Assembly (NCBI RefSeq): GCF_000152725.1
Contig: NZ_CH724131.1
Location: 2,854,711-2,918,710, forward strand
DNA length: 64,000 nt
Direction of reading: 5' to 3'
Source of the DNA: Pseudooceanicola batsensis HTCC2597
GTDB taxonomy: Bacteria > Pseudomonadota > Alphaproteobacteria > Rhodobacterales > Rhodobacteraceae
Made by a program: the position numbers and the translations under genes. The notes below the pieces were generated by a model. That model had not been told where the DNA came from and ran no database searches. It saw nothing but the letters and a program-made list of their open reading frames with translations. Below are positions 54,297 to 64,000 of the stretch, in pieces (position 1 is the stretch's first letter; every line of letters begins with the position of its first letter).

Positions 54297-54482
54297 TCAG
54301 CCCTTGCTAGGTACGGCAGCCTGTAGCGCATCAGCGGCTTTTTGGACCATCTCGCGCGTCACGTTTTCGTTTTCTATGTTTGCTGTACCGTAGGCGAAGC
54401 TGACTCGTTGCTCAAACTTCTGTGGTTCTGACATTCGAACGGTTCGAGCAAAATTCACTAGTTCATTCAATCTCTTGTTCAT
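54297..54482 (-). CDS. VbhA-like Fic antitoxin
   Basis: Protein of 61 residues starting MNKRLNELVNFA at 54482, ending 4 bases before the fic start. It contains TANIEN in the helix VSFAYGTANIENENVTREMV, matching the (S/T)-x3-E-(G/N) inhibitory motif by which class I Fic antitoxins block ATP binding in the toxin. Size and gene order (antitoxin first) fit the VbhA family. Frame is open a further 57 codons upstream but that part lacks a ribosome site. Region is low in GC, suggesting transfer. Confidence 0.75.
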   Translation of the reverse strand: MNKRLNELVNFARTVRMSEPQKFEQRVSFAYGTANIENENVTREMVQKAADALQAAVPSKG

Positions 54483-54718
54483 TTTCTCGTGTCCTTGTGC
54501 CTGCTGTTTTTCCCAGAATCTCACATACGTATCAACGCTGCAAGTGCGTAGGTGGCTGCAGGGAAAGTTCTTACATTTTGTTGCGCAGATCATCACCGCG
54601 CGGCCAAAAGTAGTATTTGGTTCAACATGTATATCTAGAAGCGAGCCAAGCAAGCCGTAAGGTGCGTGCTCGCACGCACCACCCGTCGCCCCGCCATCGG
54701 TGCGCGCAACCCCGCACC

Positions 54719-55036
54719 CTAATGCCCCAACTCCCGCACCCGCCTCGCCAAATCCATCCGCTGGTGCACCACATCCACCACCACAACGGCCCCCTCCCGC
54801 TCCACGAACACCACGTGATGCCCGCCCGCACGCGCGAACCGAAGCCCCTCTGCCCCCGGCACAAGGACGTCGCAGCCCTGCGTCACCGCCTCTCCCGCCG
54901 CGATCCTCTCGCAGCAGTCCAGTAGCTCCGCCTCATAGGCCTCCGCCTGGGCCGGCCCGAATGTCTCATAGGTCCACAGCGCGATCTCCGTCAGGCTTTC
55001 TTCCGCTTGCCGGGTCAGCCGCCACGGTCGGGTCAC
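54719..55036 (-). CDS. parE: ParE/RelE-family toxin
   Basis: Protein of 105 residues with the ParE fold: WRLTRQAEESLTEIALWTYE helices, FGPAQAEAYEAELLDCCERI, then beta strands RFARAGGHHVVFVEREGAVV and VVDVVHQRMDLARRV. The VHQRMD segment is the usual C-terminal ParE signature. Toxins of this family act on gyrase. Overlaps the antitoxin gene by 4 bases. Confidence 0.9.
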   Translation of the reverse strand: MTRPWRLTRQAEESLTEIALWTYETFGPAQAEAYEAELLDCCERIAAGEAVTQGCDVLVPGAEGLRFARAGGHHVVFVEREGAVVVVDVVHQRMDLARRVRELGH

Positions 55037-55290
55037 GCCCGATCCCGTGCCTTTGCAAAGGCACGCCGCACCGCCTCCGCGCCACTGCCCTCGGCCAGAA
55101 CCCCGACCTCGGCCTGGTGCAGGCCTTCCGCCAGCCGCGCCCGCAGCTCCGCCGTCCCGGCCTCCTCTTCCTCCAACAGCCGTAACCCAGCCCGCAACGC
55201 TTCGCTCGCATTCTGGTATCGGCCAGAGGCAACCAAGCGGGTCACCAGCGATTCTTGCTGATCTGTCAAAACGACATTGCGTGTGGCCAT
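55033..55290 (-). CDS. parD: ParD-family antitoxin
   Basis: Protein of 85 residues starting MATRNVVLTDQQESLVTRLV, a ribbon-helix-helix DNA-binding head with SGRYQNASEALRAGLRLLEE and an acidic toxin-binding tail (EEEEAGTAELRARLAEGL). Start ATG 55290 follows a GAGA-like site; the frame is open 13 codons further. Normally represses its own operon together with ParE. Confidence 0.92.
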   Translation of the reverse strand: MATRNVVLTDQQESLVTRLVASGRYQNASEALRAGLRLLEEEEAGTAELRARLAEGLHQAEVGVLAEGSGAEAVRRAFAKARDRA

Positions 55291-55386
55291 GGAAATCTCC
55301 CGTCGGCGATCATTGGCAATATATGCCAAGATGCGCGAGATGTATAGGGAATGCCCAAACCGGCGCTGCCCGGCGTGGGCGCCCCC

Positions 55387-55548
55387 TCACTCCCCGTCCT
55401 CCGTCACATCGCTGACGCTCGGCACCACGTCCTCCTTCACCGCCACGCCGCCGAGGACCATGATCAGCACGAGGACGATGAAGCCTGCCGGGATCGCCGC
55501 GTAGATGAGGGAGCGGGGCATTCCGCGCTTGGGTTTCGGGTCGGGCAT
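55387..55548 (-). CDS. Small single-pass membrane protein
   Basis: Protein of 53 residues starting MPDPKPKRGMPRSLIYAAIP at 55548 after a GGAGAGA ribosome site. Basic N-terminus, one membrane helix (LIYAAIPAGFIVLVLIMVLG), acidic C-terminus (VSDVTEDGE). No family recognised. Likely orientation is N-inside. Transcribed in the same direction as arfB, which is 65 bases upstream. Confidence 0.7.
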   Translation of the reverse strand: MPDPKPKRGMPRSLIYAAIPAGFIVLVLIMVLGGVAVKEDVVPSVSDVTEDGE

Positions 55549-55612
55549 CTGATCTCTCCTTCTTGCTCGGAGACTCAACCGCCACCTCGGCCGCGGCGTT
55601 CCATGGGCACCG

Positions 55613-56026
55613 CTACCTCTCCCACCCGCGCCCTTCCTTCACCTCCGACCGCGCCTTCTTCGCCTCCACCCGCTTCCGCTTCTGGTTGGCCGAGACCTTG
55701 GTCTTGATCCGTCGCTTCGGCGCCACCGTCGCCTTGCGCACCAGCTCGGCCAGCCGCTCCCGTGCGATCTCGCGGTTGCGCGCCTGGGACCGTTCCTCCG
55801 ACACCTGGATCACCACCGCGCCCTCCTTGGTCCAGCGCCGCCCGGCCAGCCGCCGCAGACGCCGTTTGACCGCATCCGGCAGAGAGGGCGAGCGCTCGGC
55901 CTCGAAGCGCAGCTCGACGGCGGTGTTCACCTTGTTCACGTTCTGCCCGCCGGGGCCGCCCGAGCGGGTGAACTGTTCGGTGATCTCCCAGTCCTCGATG
56001 GATATCTGATCGGTGATGCGCAGCAT
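55613..56026 (-). CDS. arfB: Alternative ribosome-rescue factor ArfB
   Basis: Peptidyl-tRNA hydrolase of 137 residues that frees stalled ribosomes without a codon. Catalytic GGQ is present in RSGGPGGQNVNKVNTAVELR, and the C-terminal tail is strongly basic (PKRRIKTKVSANQKRKRVEA) and enters the empty mRNA channel. Length matches YaeJ/ArfB, not full-length release factors. Confidence 0.94.
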   Translation of the reverse strand: MLRITDQISIEDWEITEQFTRSGGPGGQNVNKVNTAVELRFEAERSPSLPDAVKRRLRRLAGRRWTKEGAVVIQVSEERSQARNREIARERLAELVRKATVAPKRRIKTKVSANQKRKRVEAKKARSEVKEGRGWER

Positions 56027-56049
56027 GGGCCCGATATAGCGCGGGGGGA

Positions 56050-56087
56050 GAAAAGCAAAAGAGCCGTCCGATCGGTTCGGACGGCTC
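56050..56087 (-). terminator. Rho-independent terminator of the queuosine-transporter transcript
   Basis: Perfect 11-base stem (56061-56071 with 56077-56087), 5-base loop, and, leftward, TTTTGCTTTT at 56051-56060. It ends the transcript coming from the right, just before arfB. The ~195 bases between it and 56281 are AT-richer and hold no gene I can support. Confidence 0.85.
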
Positions 56088-56281
56088 CCTCGAGTTCAGG
56101 AGGTGGGGCCGGTTAGGCTGCCACCAATTTGGTCATTTGCAAGCCAAGGGCTGCCTCAGCTCACACCTTTCCAAACTGTTCCGACACCTCTCTCCAATAC
56201 CTCAATAGACACTAGAGCACCTCCTTTCATCTGTTTCCGATACTGGGAGGGTGACACATATTTCGTGTGTGTCAAAAGAAA

Positions 56282-56902
56282 TCACGCAACCTCTGGTGAA
56301 AGTTTTCCGACGATCGCCCGGAAAGGCAGCAGCGCCAGAATCGCGAGGCTCAGCTTGACCATCCAGTCCGCCACGGCGAGCGAGACCCAGAGCGGTGCGG
56401 CGGGACCTGCGCCCAGCAGCGGCAGCGTCTCGTTCGCCCAGGCCACGTCGTTTCCGGGCTCGAGCACGGCGAGGCTGGCCGAGAAGGCGACGAAGAAGAA
56501 GATCGCCGTATCGACCGAGGATCCGACCAGCGTCGAGGCCAGGGGCGCGCGCCACCACCGGCCCGAGCGCAGCCGGTCGAAGATCGCCACGTCCAGCAAC
56601 TGCGCCGTCAGGAAGGCCAGGCCGGATCCGAGGGCGATGCGCCAGGTGACGAGCGGCCCGAACTCGCCCATGATCTGCGTGCCGACCAGCGAACAGGCGA
56701 CACCGACGAGGAAACCGATGAAGACGACGCGCCGCGCGGCAGCCACGCCGTAGACGCGGTTCATCACGTCGGTCACGAGGTAGGCGATCGGATAGGTGAA
56801 GGCGCCCCAGGTCAGCCACTGTCCGAACAGGAACTGCACGAGGATGTTGGAGGCCACGACGACGACGGCCATGGCGAGAATGCCGGGAAGAATGCGGGTC
56901 AT
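56282..56902 (-). CDS. yhhQ: Queuosine precursor transporter (YhhQ/VUT family)
   Basis: Membrane protein of 206 residues with six helices that imports preQ0/preQ1. Family segments: ILAMAVVVVASNILVQFLFG, WGAFTYPIAYLVTDVMNRVY, ARRVVFIGFLVGV, and WRIALGSGLAFLTAQLLDVA with FDRLR. A candidate preQ1-I riboswitch sits just before the start, which independently supports this function. Confidence 0.93.
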   Translation of the reverse strand: MTRILPGILAMAVVVVASNILVQFLFGQWLTWGAFTYPIAYLVTDVMNRVYGVAAARRVVFIGFLVGVACSLVGTQIMGEFGPLVTWRIALGSGLAFLTAQLLDVAIFDRLRSGRWWRAPLASTLVGSSVDTAIFFFVAFSASLAVLEPGNDVAWANETLPLLGAGPAAPLWVSLAVADWMVKLSLAILALLPFRAIVGKLSPEVA

Positions 56903-56909
56903 GTCAGGG

Positions 56910-56941
56910 TCCGTTTTTTAGACAAGGTCGCGGAGACTTGT
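56910..56941 (-). promoter_or_regulatory. Candidate preQ1-I riboswitch
   Basis: Read leftward: P1 ACAAG (56941-56937) pairs with CTTGT (56926-56922) around the loop TCTCCGCGAC, then CTAAAAAA, then CGGA (56913-56910), which can pair with TCCG in the loop to close the pseudoknot. This is the small class I preQ1 layout (5-base P1, A-rich tail, P2 pseudoknot). CGGA also holds the Shine-Dalgarno GGA, 7 bases before the ATG, so ligand binding would block translation. About 34 bases, the normal class I size. Confidence 0.7.
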
Positions 56942-56966
56942 GGCCCCTCGGGGGCCGGAGAGGCGC

Positions 56967-57866
56967 CTACATCGTCCCGGCGGACTTGGCAAGGGTCAGC
57001 GTGACCATCCCGCCGTAGAGCAGGGCCGAGAAGTTGTCGTCCGCCACCATCGTCGCATGGACGGCGCCGTCGCTGTCGGACCAGATCGACAGTCCTTCGA
57101 GATTGCCCAGTCCGGTACCGGACTGCCAGATCACTGCCGTATCGAAGACCCCTCCGGTTTCGCGGAAGTCGAGCCGCCGGATGCGCGAGCGGAAGCCGAA
57201 GGCCCCGACCGCGCGCTCCAGCAGGTAGAGCCTGCCGTCGGGTCCGAAATCCGCGCCGACGGGCGCGAACCCGTCGCTCGGGTGCAGCAGGCCGATCTTT
57301 CGCCACTGGCCGTCCTCGAACCGCAGGACGGGCAGGTCCGTTCCGCGCGGCCCGGTCTCTGGCACCGCGACGAGCCGATCCCGACTGTCCACGGCCAACG
57401 CCTCGAGTCCACCGTTGTCTTCCATCCCGAGGCCGCGCAGCAGGGCCGGATAGGGCAGGGCGCGCGACGGATCGCGGTACTTGGCTACACGGTGCACGTA
57501 TTCAAAAGATATGTTCAGCGCCCCGTCGCGAGTGATCGCCAACCCTTCGGCATCCGTTTCGACCTTGTTGCCGTCGAGGCGACCGCCGGTCGTTCCCCGC
57601 AGCTCGGTCACCCTGGTGACGCGCGCCTCGCGCAGCGCGCTACCGTCCCGCAGGAAAGTCCCCTCGACCAGGGCGCCCCGGTCGCTCACGGCGACGAAGC
57701 GGGCGCCGCCATCGAGCACCGCCAGACCCGACAGGCCGCCGATCCGCTTGTCCTCGCCGACGACCGGCACCTTGCGCGCAGGTCCTTCGACCGCCCCGAC
57801 CGGAGCGACGGGGGTGAAGGCGCAGGCGGCGAGGAGGGTCAGCGCGACTGCAGAACGGAGACGCAT
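56967..57866 (-). CDS. Phytase-like esterase domain protein, lipoprotein signal
   Basis: Protein of 299 residues with a lipoprotein-type signal (MRLRSAVALTLLAAC), then a six-bladed beta-propeller of the Phytase-like/esterase-like family: IGGLSGLAVLDGGARFVAVS, DAEGLAITRDGALNISFE, GLEALAVDSRDRLVAVPETG, and NLEGLSIWSDSDG. Mature protein would be periplasmic or membrane-anchored. Substrate is unknown. Overlaps mepA by 28 bases at the end of mepA. Confidence 0.88.
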   Translation of the reverse strand: MRLRSAVALTLLAACAFTPVAPVGAVEGPARKVPVVGEDKRIGGLSGLAVLDGGARFVAVSDRGALVEGTFLRDGSALREARVTRVTELRGTTGGRLDGNKVETDAEGLAITRDGALNISFEYVHRVAKYRDPSRALPYPALLRGLGMEDNGGLEALAVDSRDRLVAVPETGPRGTDLPVLRFEDGQWRKIGLLHPSDGFAPVGADFGPDGRLYLLERAVGAFGFRSRIRRLDFRETGGVFDTAVIWQSGTGLGNLEGLSIWSDSDGAVHATMVADDNFSALLYGGMVTLTLAKSAGTM

Positions 57867-58744
57867 TGCCCGGGAAGATCAGCCATGGTCAGTTGCCGGC
57901 GCGGCTTCGGCTTGGGCGCGTTCGGATCCGGCGGCGGCGGGTTGAGGATGTTGCGGACCCACTGTTCCGCATCTGCGCAGCCGTCGCCGGGCGGCGGTGC
58001 CGCCTGATCCACGCAGCCCGCGGCTCCGCGCGGGCATTTCAGCCGCACGTGGAAGTGATAGTGATGCCCGTACCAGGGCCGGATCTTGCGCAGCCAGGAC
58101 CGGTCGCCGGTCGCCTCGTTGCACATCTTCACCTTCGCGCCCGGAAACACGAAGATGCGCGCCACCCGCGGATCGCTGGCGGCGGCCTTGAGGACCTCGT
58201 GGTGCTGGGGTGTCCAGTTGTCGTTGGTATAGGCCCCCTTGGCGCGGCGCAGCGAGATCGACGAGATGTTCTCGCGCTCGGACCGGCTGAGGTCGAGCCG
58301 TTTCGGCGGCAGCATCCAGATGTCGGCGTCCAGCCCGATCTGGTGCGAGGCATGGCCCGAGAGCATCGGCCCGCCCCGCGGTTGCGAGATGTCGCCGACA
58401 TAGAGACCCCTCCACCCCGGCAGGGCGGCGGCCTTGCGGCTGAGGTCCTGGACAAAGTCGATGGTCGCGGGGTGGCCCCAGTGGCGGTTCCGCGACAGGC
58501 GCATCCCCTGCCAGGTCGGTCCGCTCTCGGGCAGTTGCACGCTGCCGTCGGCGCAGCCCTTGGCATAGCTGCCGTAGGCGCCCGGCGTGTTGCCCGAAGC
58601 GAAGCTCATCGCCCCGAAGAGCTGCCGCGCCTCCTTGCCCTGCATCGAGGCCGGAACCTCCTGTTTCGACGAGACCTGCGGCGTGCCGCCGCCGCAGGCG
58701 GCAAGCAGCGCGGTCAGGGCGATGAGGGCGAAGGGTCGGACCAT
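57839..58744 (-). CDS. mepA: Penicillin-insensitive murein endopeptidase
   Basis: Protein of 301 residues with a lipoprotein-type signal (MVRPFALIALTALLAACGGG) and the MepA (M74) zinc peptidase core. Metal and catalytic residues are visible: MLSGHASHQIGLDADIWML (His, Asp) and WYGHHYHFHVRLKCP. It cuts D,D-crosslinks in murein. Cysteines (KGCADG, KMCNE, LKCPRG, GCVDQ, GCADA) match the MepA disulfides. ATG 58744 lies inside the end of the upstream MFS gene. Confidence 0.93.
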   Translation of the reverse strand: MVRPFALIALTALLAACGGGTPQVSSKQEVPASMQGKEARQLFGAMSFASGNTPGAYGSYAKGCADGSVQLPESGPTWQGMRLSRNRHWGHPATIDFVQDLSRKAAALPGWRGLYVGDISQPRGGPMLSGHASHQIGLDADIWMLPPKRLDLSRSERENISSISLRRAKGAYTNDNWTPQHHEVLKAAASDPRVARIFVFPGAKVKMCNEATGDRSWLRKIRPWYGHHYHFHVRLKCPRGAAGCVDQAAPPPGDGCADAEQWVRNILNPPPPDPNAPKPKPRRQLTMADLPGQCVSVLQSR

Positions 58745-60069
58745 GCCTGGGGATCTCCGTTCGGTTTCACCCAGACTAACAAGATCAGGCCGATGAGAAA
58801 AAGGAAGATCAGGGGGGACACGCCGATTTGTTGACTTCCGCTGATGGTGGTCACGATCCCGATCAGCATGGGCGCCAGGAACGACGTCGCCTTGCCCGCC
58901 AGCGCATAGAGGCCGAAAGCCTCGGCCATGCGGTCCGGGTTGGCCTGCCGCACCATCATCGTCCGGCTTGCGGCCTGGATGACACCGCCGGCCGCGCCGA
59001 TCAGCGCGCCGAAGACGAAGAACATGATGTCCGGCAGCATCGAGCCCGCATCCACCGGCACACCGTAGACCGAGGTGCGCGACACGAAGACGATCGACAG
59101 CGCCACGAAGGACAGGATCAGGATGCAGACCATGATCACCGGCCTCGGGCCGAAGCGCTGGTCCAGCCGCCCGCCGATCACGGCAAAGATCGCGCCCGCG
59201 ATGATCGCGACGATCCCGAAGACCCCGATGAAGGTGACCGACCAGCCGAGCACGCCCGAGGCATAGATGCCGCCGAACACGTACATCCCGTTCAGCGCGT
59301 CGCGATAGAACATGGACGAGGCGAGATAGGAGAACAGCGACGGCGTGCGCGGCAGGTTGCGCAGGGTCGCCCGCAGCCCGCGCAGCGCCTCGCGCGCGGC
59401 GCCCTTGGGTACGCGCGACGGTTTCGGGTCGCGGACGTAGAGGAAGAAGGGGATCATGAAGACCGCGTACCAGATCGCCGTCAGCGGCCCGACGAAGCGC
59501 GTGCCCTCGCGTTGTTCGGGATCGAGGCCGAGGACCGGCTCGATGTCGATCAGCGTGCGTCCGGTCTCGGCATTCTCGGCAAAGAGCGTCAGCATGAGTA
59601 CGAGCGCGACCAGCCCGCCGAGATAGCCGAAGGCCCACCCGTTGCCCGAGATGCGGCCGATTTCCTCTTTCGACCCGAGGTCGGGCAGCATGGAATTGGT
59701 GAAGATCGTCGCCAGTTCCATGCCGACCATGCCGATGCCGAAGAAGAACAGCGTCGTGTAGAGGTCGAAATCGCCCGGAGCGGCGAACCACAGCATTCCC
59801 GATCCGATCACGTAAAGCGCCGAGAACGCCCAGATCCAGCGCCGCCGATTGCCCGACACGTCCGAGATCGCCCCCAGCACCGGGGCGAGCACGGCGATCA
59901 GGAACCCGGCCAGGCCCACGCCGAACCCCCAGGCCGACTGCGCGCGGGCGCCATCCCCGATCAGCTCCTGCACGTAGGGCGCGAAGATGAAGGTGATCAG
60001 CAGCGTGTTGTAGGGCTGGCTGGCCCAGTCGAAGAAGAACCAGCCCCAGATGCGCCTGCGCAGTTCCAT
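58714..60069 (-). CDS. UMF1-family MFS transporter
   Basis: Membrane protein of 451 residues with 12 helices. The start RRRIWGWFFFDWASQPYNTL is the strong family mark of UMF1 (Atg22-like) transporters; motif A-like GAISDVSGNRRRWIW follows helix 2. Substrates may be amino acids or similar solutes; unknown. ATG 60069 chosen over a longer frame because it begins the family N-terminus. Overlaps mepA by 31 bases. Confidence 0.9.
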   Translation of the reverse strand: MELRRRIWGWFFFDWASQPYNTLLITFIFAPYVQELIGDGARAQSAWGFGVGLAGFLIAVLAPVLGAISDVSGNRRRWIWAFSALYVIGSGMLWFAAPGDFDLYTTLFFFGIGMVGMELATIFTNSMLPDLGSKEEIGRISGNGWAFGYLGGLVALVLMLTLFAENAETGRTLIDIEPVLGLDPEQREGTRFVGPLTAIWYAVFMIPFFLYVRDPKPSRVPKGAAREALRGLRATLRNLPRTPSLFSYLASSMFYRDALNGMYVFGGIYASGVLGWSVTFIGVFGIVAIIAGAIFAVIGGRLDQRFGPRPVIMVCILILSFVALSIVFVSRTSVYGVPVDAGSMLPDIMFFVFGALIGAAGGVIQAASRTMMVRQANPDRMAEAFGLYALAGKATSFLAPMLIGIVTTISGSQQIGVSPLIFLFLIGLILLVWVKPNGDPQAWSDPSPSSP

Positions 60070-60150
60070 ATCCCGTCCCCCGTTTGCGGCGATATGAGCC
60101 GGAAAGGCATGGCGGGGCAAGAAAATCCTTTGCGACAGCGGGGCTGGCGC

Positions 60151-60687
60151 TCAGATGCGGTCAGGCGGCCACGGCCGGTCGTCATCCGCCGCGAAGAGCG
60201 CCGCGACCCAGTCGGGCAAGGCCGGAGAGGTGTCGGTGATCCCCATTTCCCGCAGGATGTCCCCGGTCGGGACCATCCGGCCCTCGCCGACCAGCGCGGC
60301 CCGGAAGATGCCGTGGTTGGCGCAGGTCCCGTCCCGCGTCCACATCGACTGTTCGATGTAGATGAACCGGTCATCCCAGCCGAGCATCTTCGACTGCATC
60401 TCGATCCGCTGGAGGTTGGTCAGCCGGCGCCGGTAGCGCACGATCGACCCGGCGATGGTCAGCCCCCACCGGCGCTTGCGCAGCACGCGGAACAGCCCCG
60501 ACCGCATGGCAAAGGGAATCCGGCCGAGATCGAAGATCGACAGGGTCCGGCCGTTGTTGAGCTCGGACATGAAGTCCAGATCCCAGGGCCAGATCCGGTG
60601 ATGCGAGACATGCACGTCTTGCGCCCCGAGCGGCGGCGCGCCGCGGAACTTGACGATCTCTTTTGCCAGACGAAGAAATGGGTACAT
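60151..60687 (-). CDS. Thioesterase-superfamily protein
   Basis: Protein of 178 residues with a hotdog-fold thioesterase. HRIWPWDLDFMSELNNGRTL is the usual catalytic segment (Asp in the WPWDLDFM stretch, N in LNNG), followed by SIVRYRRRLTNLQRIEMQSK and IEQSMW. The acyl-CoA substrate is unknown. Alone between UMF1 and YggT genes. Confidence 0.85.
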   Translation of the reverse strand: MYPFLRLAKEIVKFRGAPPLGAQDVHVSHHRIWPWDLDFMSELNNGRTLSIFDLGRIPFAMRSGLFRVLRKRRWGLTIAGSIVRYRRRLTNLQRIEMQSKMLGWDDRFIYIEQSMWTRDGTCANHGIFRAALVGEGRMVPTGDILREMGITDTSPALPDWVAALFAADDDRPWPPDRI

Positions 60688-60824
60688 GGGGCGCCTCCTG
60701 CGGCGTAGAGAACCCGCGGGCGCCCGGGGGTCAACCGGGACGGTGCGTCACCCCCGCGCGCCGTGCCCCTTGCCTAATCGCGCTCCGCCCCTTAGGTACG
60801 AACCGCTTTGACAGGAGGCCCTCG

Positions 60825-61112
60825 ATGCAGTCGCTATTCCAGATCCTGATGCTGATCCTCGACATCGTCTGGTTCTTCGTGATCGCCCACGTGATCATGA
60901 GCTGGCTGATCTCGTTCCAGGTGCTCAACGTGCGCCAGCAGCTGGTCGGTCAGATCTGGTACGGGCTCAACCGCCTGCTGGAGCCGCTCTACAGCCCCAT
61001 CCGCCGTATCTTGCCCCCCATGGGCGGCCTCGATCTCGCGCCGTTGGTGGTGCTGATCGGTGTCTTCGCCCTGCGGATCATTCTCCAGAACAATATCGCC
61101 GCCTTCTACTGA
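60825..61112 (+). CDS. YggT-family membrane protein
   Basis: Protein of 95 residues with two membrane helices separated by a short conserved loop (RRILPPMGGLDLAPLVVLIG, the family mark). First helix ILMLILDIVWFFVIAHVIMS. ATG 60825 follows ACAGGAGG. Linked to osmotic and membrane functions in other bacteria. Confidence 0.93.
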   Translation: MQSLFQILMLILDIVWFFVIAHVIMSWLISFQVLNVRQQLVGQIWYGLNRLLEPLYSPIRRILPPMGGLDLAPLVVLIGVFALRIILQNNIAAFY

Positions 61113-61150
61113 AGGCGCTGGCAGGGGGATGCGCGGCCCGGACTCCGGGA

Positions 61151-61168
61151 CCGCGGGAAAACCCGCGG
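61151..61168 (+). terminator. GC hairpin after YggT gene
   Basis: CCGCGGG-AAAA-CCCGCGG, perfect 7-base stem, 39 bases after the stop. No T run, so function as a terminator is uncertain. Confidence 0.4.
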
Positions 61169-61283
61169 GATCATGCCACGAGATGCCGCGCTTGCCTTGA
61201 ACCCGACCCCCATATTTTGGTTTACTGCACCTTAACGGCCGATCGGGCCGAATAGGGGCAGACACTTCGGACACGAGAGGCAG

Positions 61284-63323
<2,040 letters not shown>

Positions 63324-63332
63324 ACCCGGCCC

Positions 63333-64000
63333 ATGCTGATCGTGATCTCTCCCGCCAAGCGGCTCGACTGGACCCCACGCGAGGCCGCGATGACCCGGCC
63401 CGAGTTTCTGACCCGGGCCAACAGCCTGGCGCGTACCATGCGCGGCCGGACGCTGACGGAACTGCGGGGCCTCATGGACCTCTCCGAGGATCTCGCGCGG
63501 CTGAATCGCGACCGCTATCGCGACTACGTGGACGATCCCGCCCCCGGGGCGCTGCGCCCCGCCGCGCTGGCCTTTGCCGGTGACACCTACCAGGGGCTCG
63601 AAGCGGGCTCGCTCGATGCCGACGAACTGGACCGCGCGCAGGAGCGCCTGCGGATCCTCTCGGGCCTCTACGGTGTCCTGCGTCCGCTGGACGGGATCCA
63701 GCCCTACCGGCTGGAGATGGGAACCCGGCTCAGAACCCGCCGCGGCCGGAGCCTCTACGACTACTGGCGCGATCTGCCCGCGAAGGCGCTGAAGGCGCAG
63801 GCCCGCGCGGTCGGCACCGACACGCTGCTGAACTGCGCCAGCCAGGAATATTTCGGTGCGGTCGACACGGATGCGCTTGGCCTGGCGGTGATCACCCCCA
63901 CCTTCCTCGAGGAGAGGAACGGCAGGACGAGCGTCGTGTCCTTTCACGCCAAGAGGGCGCGCGGCGCGATGGCGCGTTTCGTCATCACCCGCCGCATCGC
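63333..64000 (+). CDS. yaaA: YaaA/DUF328 peroxide-stress protein (partial)
   Basis: Starts 9 bases after recQ and runs off the window end without a stop; 222 codons are visible of an expected ~255. MLIVISPAKRLDW at the start, ALAFAGDTYQGLEAGSLDAD and RILSGLYGVLRPLDGIQPYR (family signature), LLNCASQEYFGAVD. YaaA limits iron-driven DNA damage under peroxide. Confidence 0.93.
   Translation, partial: MLIVISPAKRLDWTPREAAMTRPEFLTRANSLARTMRGRTLTELRGLMDLSEDLARLNRDRYRDYVDDPAPGALRPAALAFAGDTYQGLEAGSLDADELDRAQERLRILSGLYGVLRPLDGIQPYRLEMGTRLRTRRGRSLYDYWRDLPAKALKAQARAVGTDTLLNCASQEYFGAVDTDALGLAVITPTFLEERNGRTSVVSFHAKRARGAMARFVITRRI

Noticed and set aside
57839..59791. 650-residue minus frame that would fuse an Arg-rich segment to MepA
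   Set aside because: The upstream part is out-of-frame translation of the UMF1 transporter; MepA begins with its own lipoprotein signal at 58744.

Overview
The window looks like a chromosomal segment of a marine or halotolerant member of the Rhodobacteraceae (Roseobacter-type Alphaproteobacteria). The reasons are a GC-rich sequence with GC-rich third codon positions, two TRAP transporters, VPLPA-CTERM proteins, the gene order rsfS-rlmH-gpmI-envC-ctpA, an ectoine-type TRAP cassette with its own Usp protein and MocR regulator, and small stress-envelope genes typical of the group. This is an inference from gene content; there is no rRNA in the window to confirm it.

Layout. Positions 1-17 kb are mostly housekeeping: a VPLPA-CTERM/FG-GAP protein with a small secreted partner, rpmJ, tRNA-Val, an N-formylglutamate amidohydrolase, the leftward operon rsfS-rlmH / gpmI-envC-ctpA (the last three joined by 4-base overlaps), an MscS channel, a second VPLPA-CTERM protein, leuC-leuD, a membrane protein, a secreted nuclease/phosphatase-fold protein, leuB and tRNA-Pro. 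Positions 17.2-32.4 kb hold the most unusual part. A leftward operon encodes two giant, cysteine-free, very acidic proteins (1634 and 1246 aa), a type I secretion ABC exporter with an unusual ~460-residue N-terminal extension, and a HlyD-type adaptor. Across a long AT-rich divergent promoter region lies a LuxR/CsgD-like regulator translationally coupled to a HEPN-like protein.

Positions 32.5-37.4 kb carry a MocR regulator, a TeaABC/UehABC-like TRAP transporter and a Usp protein, the order known for ectoine uptake loci but without the ectoine breakdown genes. Positions 37.5-40.8 kb carry a leftward stress-type operon of small envelope proteins headed by a 22-aa membrane peptide and a candidate EcfG-type promoter. 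Positions 41.2-48.7 kb carry a GntR regulator divergent from a TRAP transporter and five enzymes (hydroxyacid dehydrogenase, RraA-like aldolase, PfkB kinase, SDR, cupin), apparently a complete pathway for an unidentified sugar acid.

Positions 49-64 kb are mixed: an MFS transporter, trhO, the NAD-salvage pair pncA-pncB, a lower-GC insert with a Fic toxin-antitoxin module whose toxin is broken by one inserted base inside the catalytic motif, a parDE pair, arfB, a queuosine-precursor transporter preceded by a candidate preQ1-I riboswitch, a phytase-like esterase, mepA, a UMF1-type MFS transporter, a thioesterase, YggT, recQ and a partial yaaA that runs off the window end.
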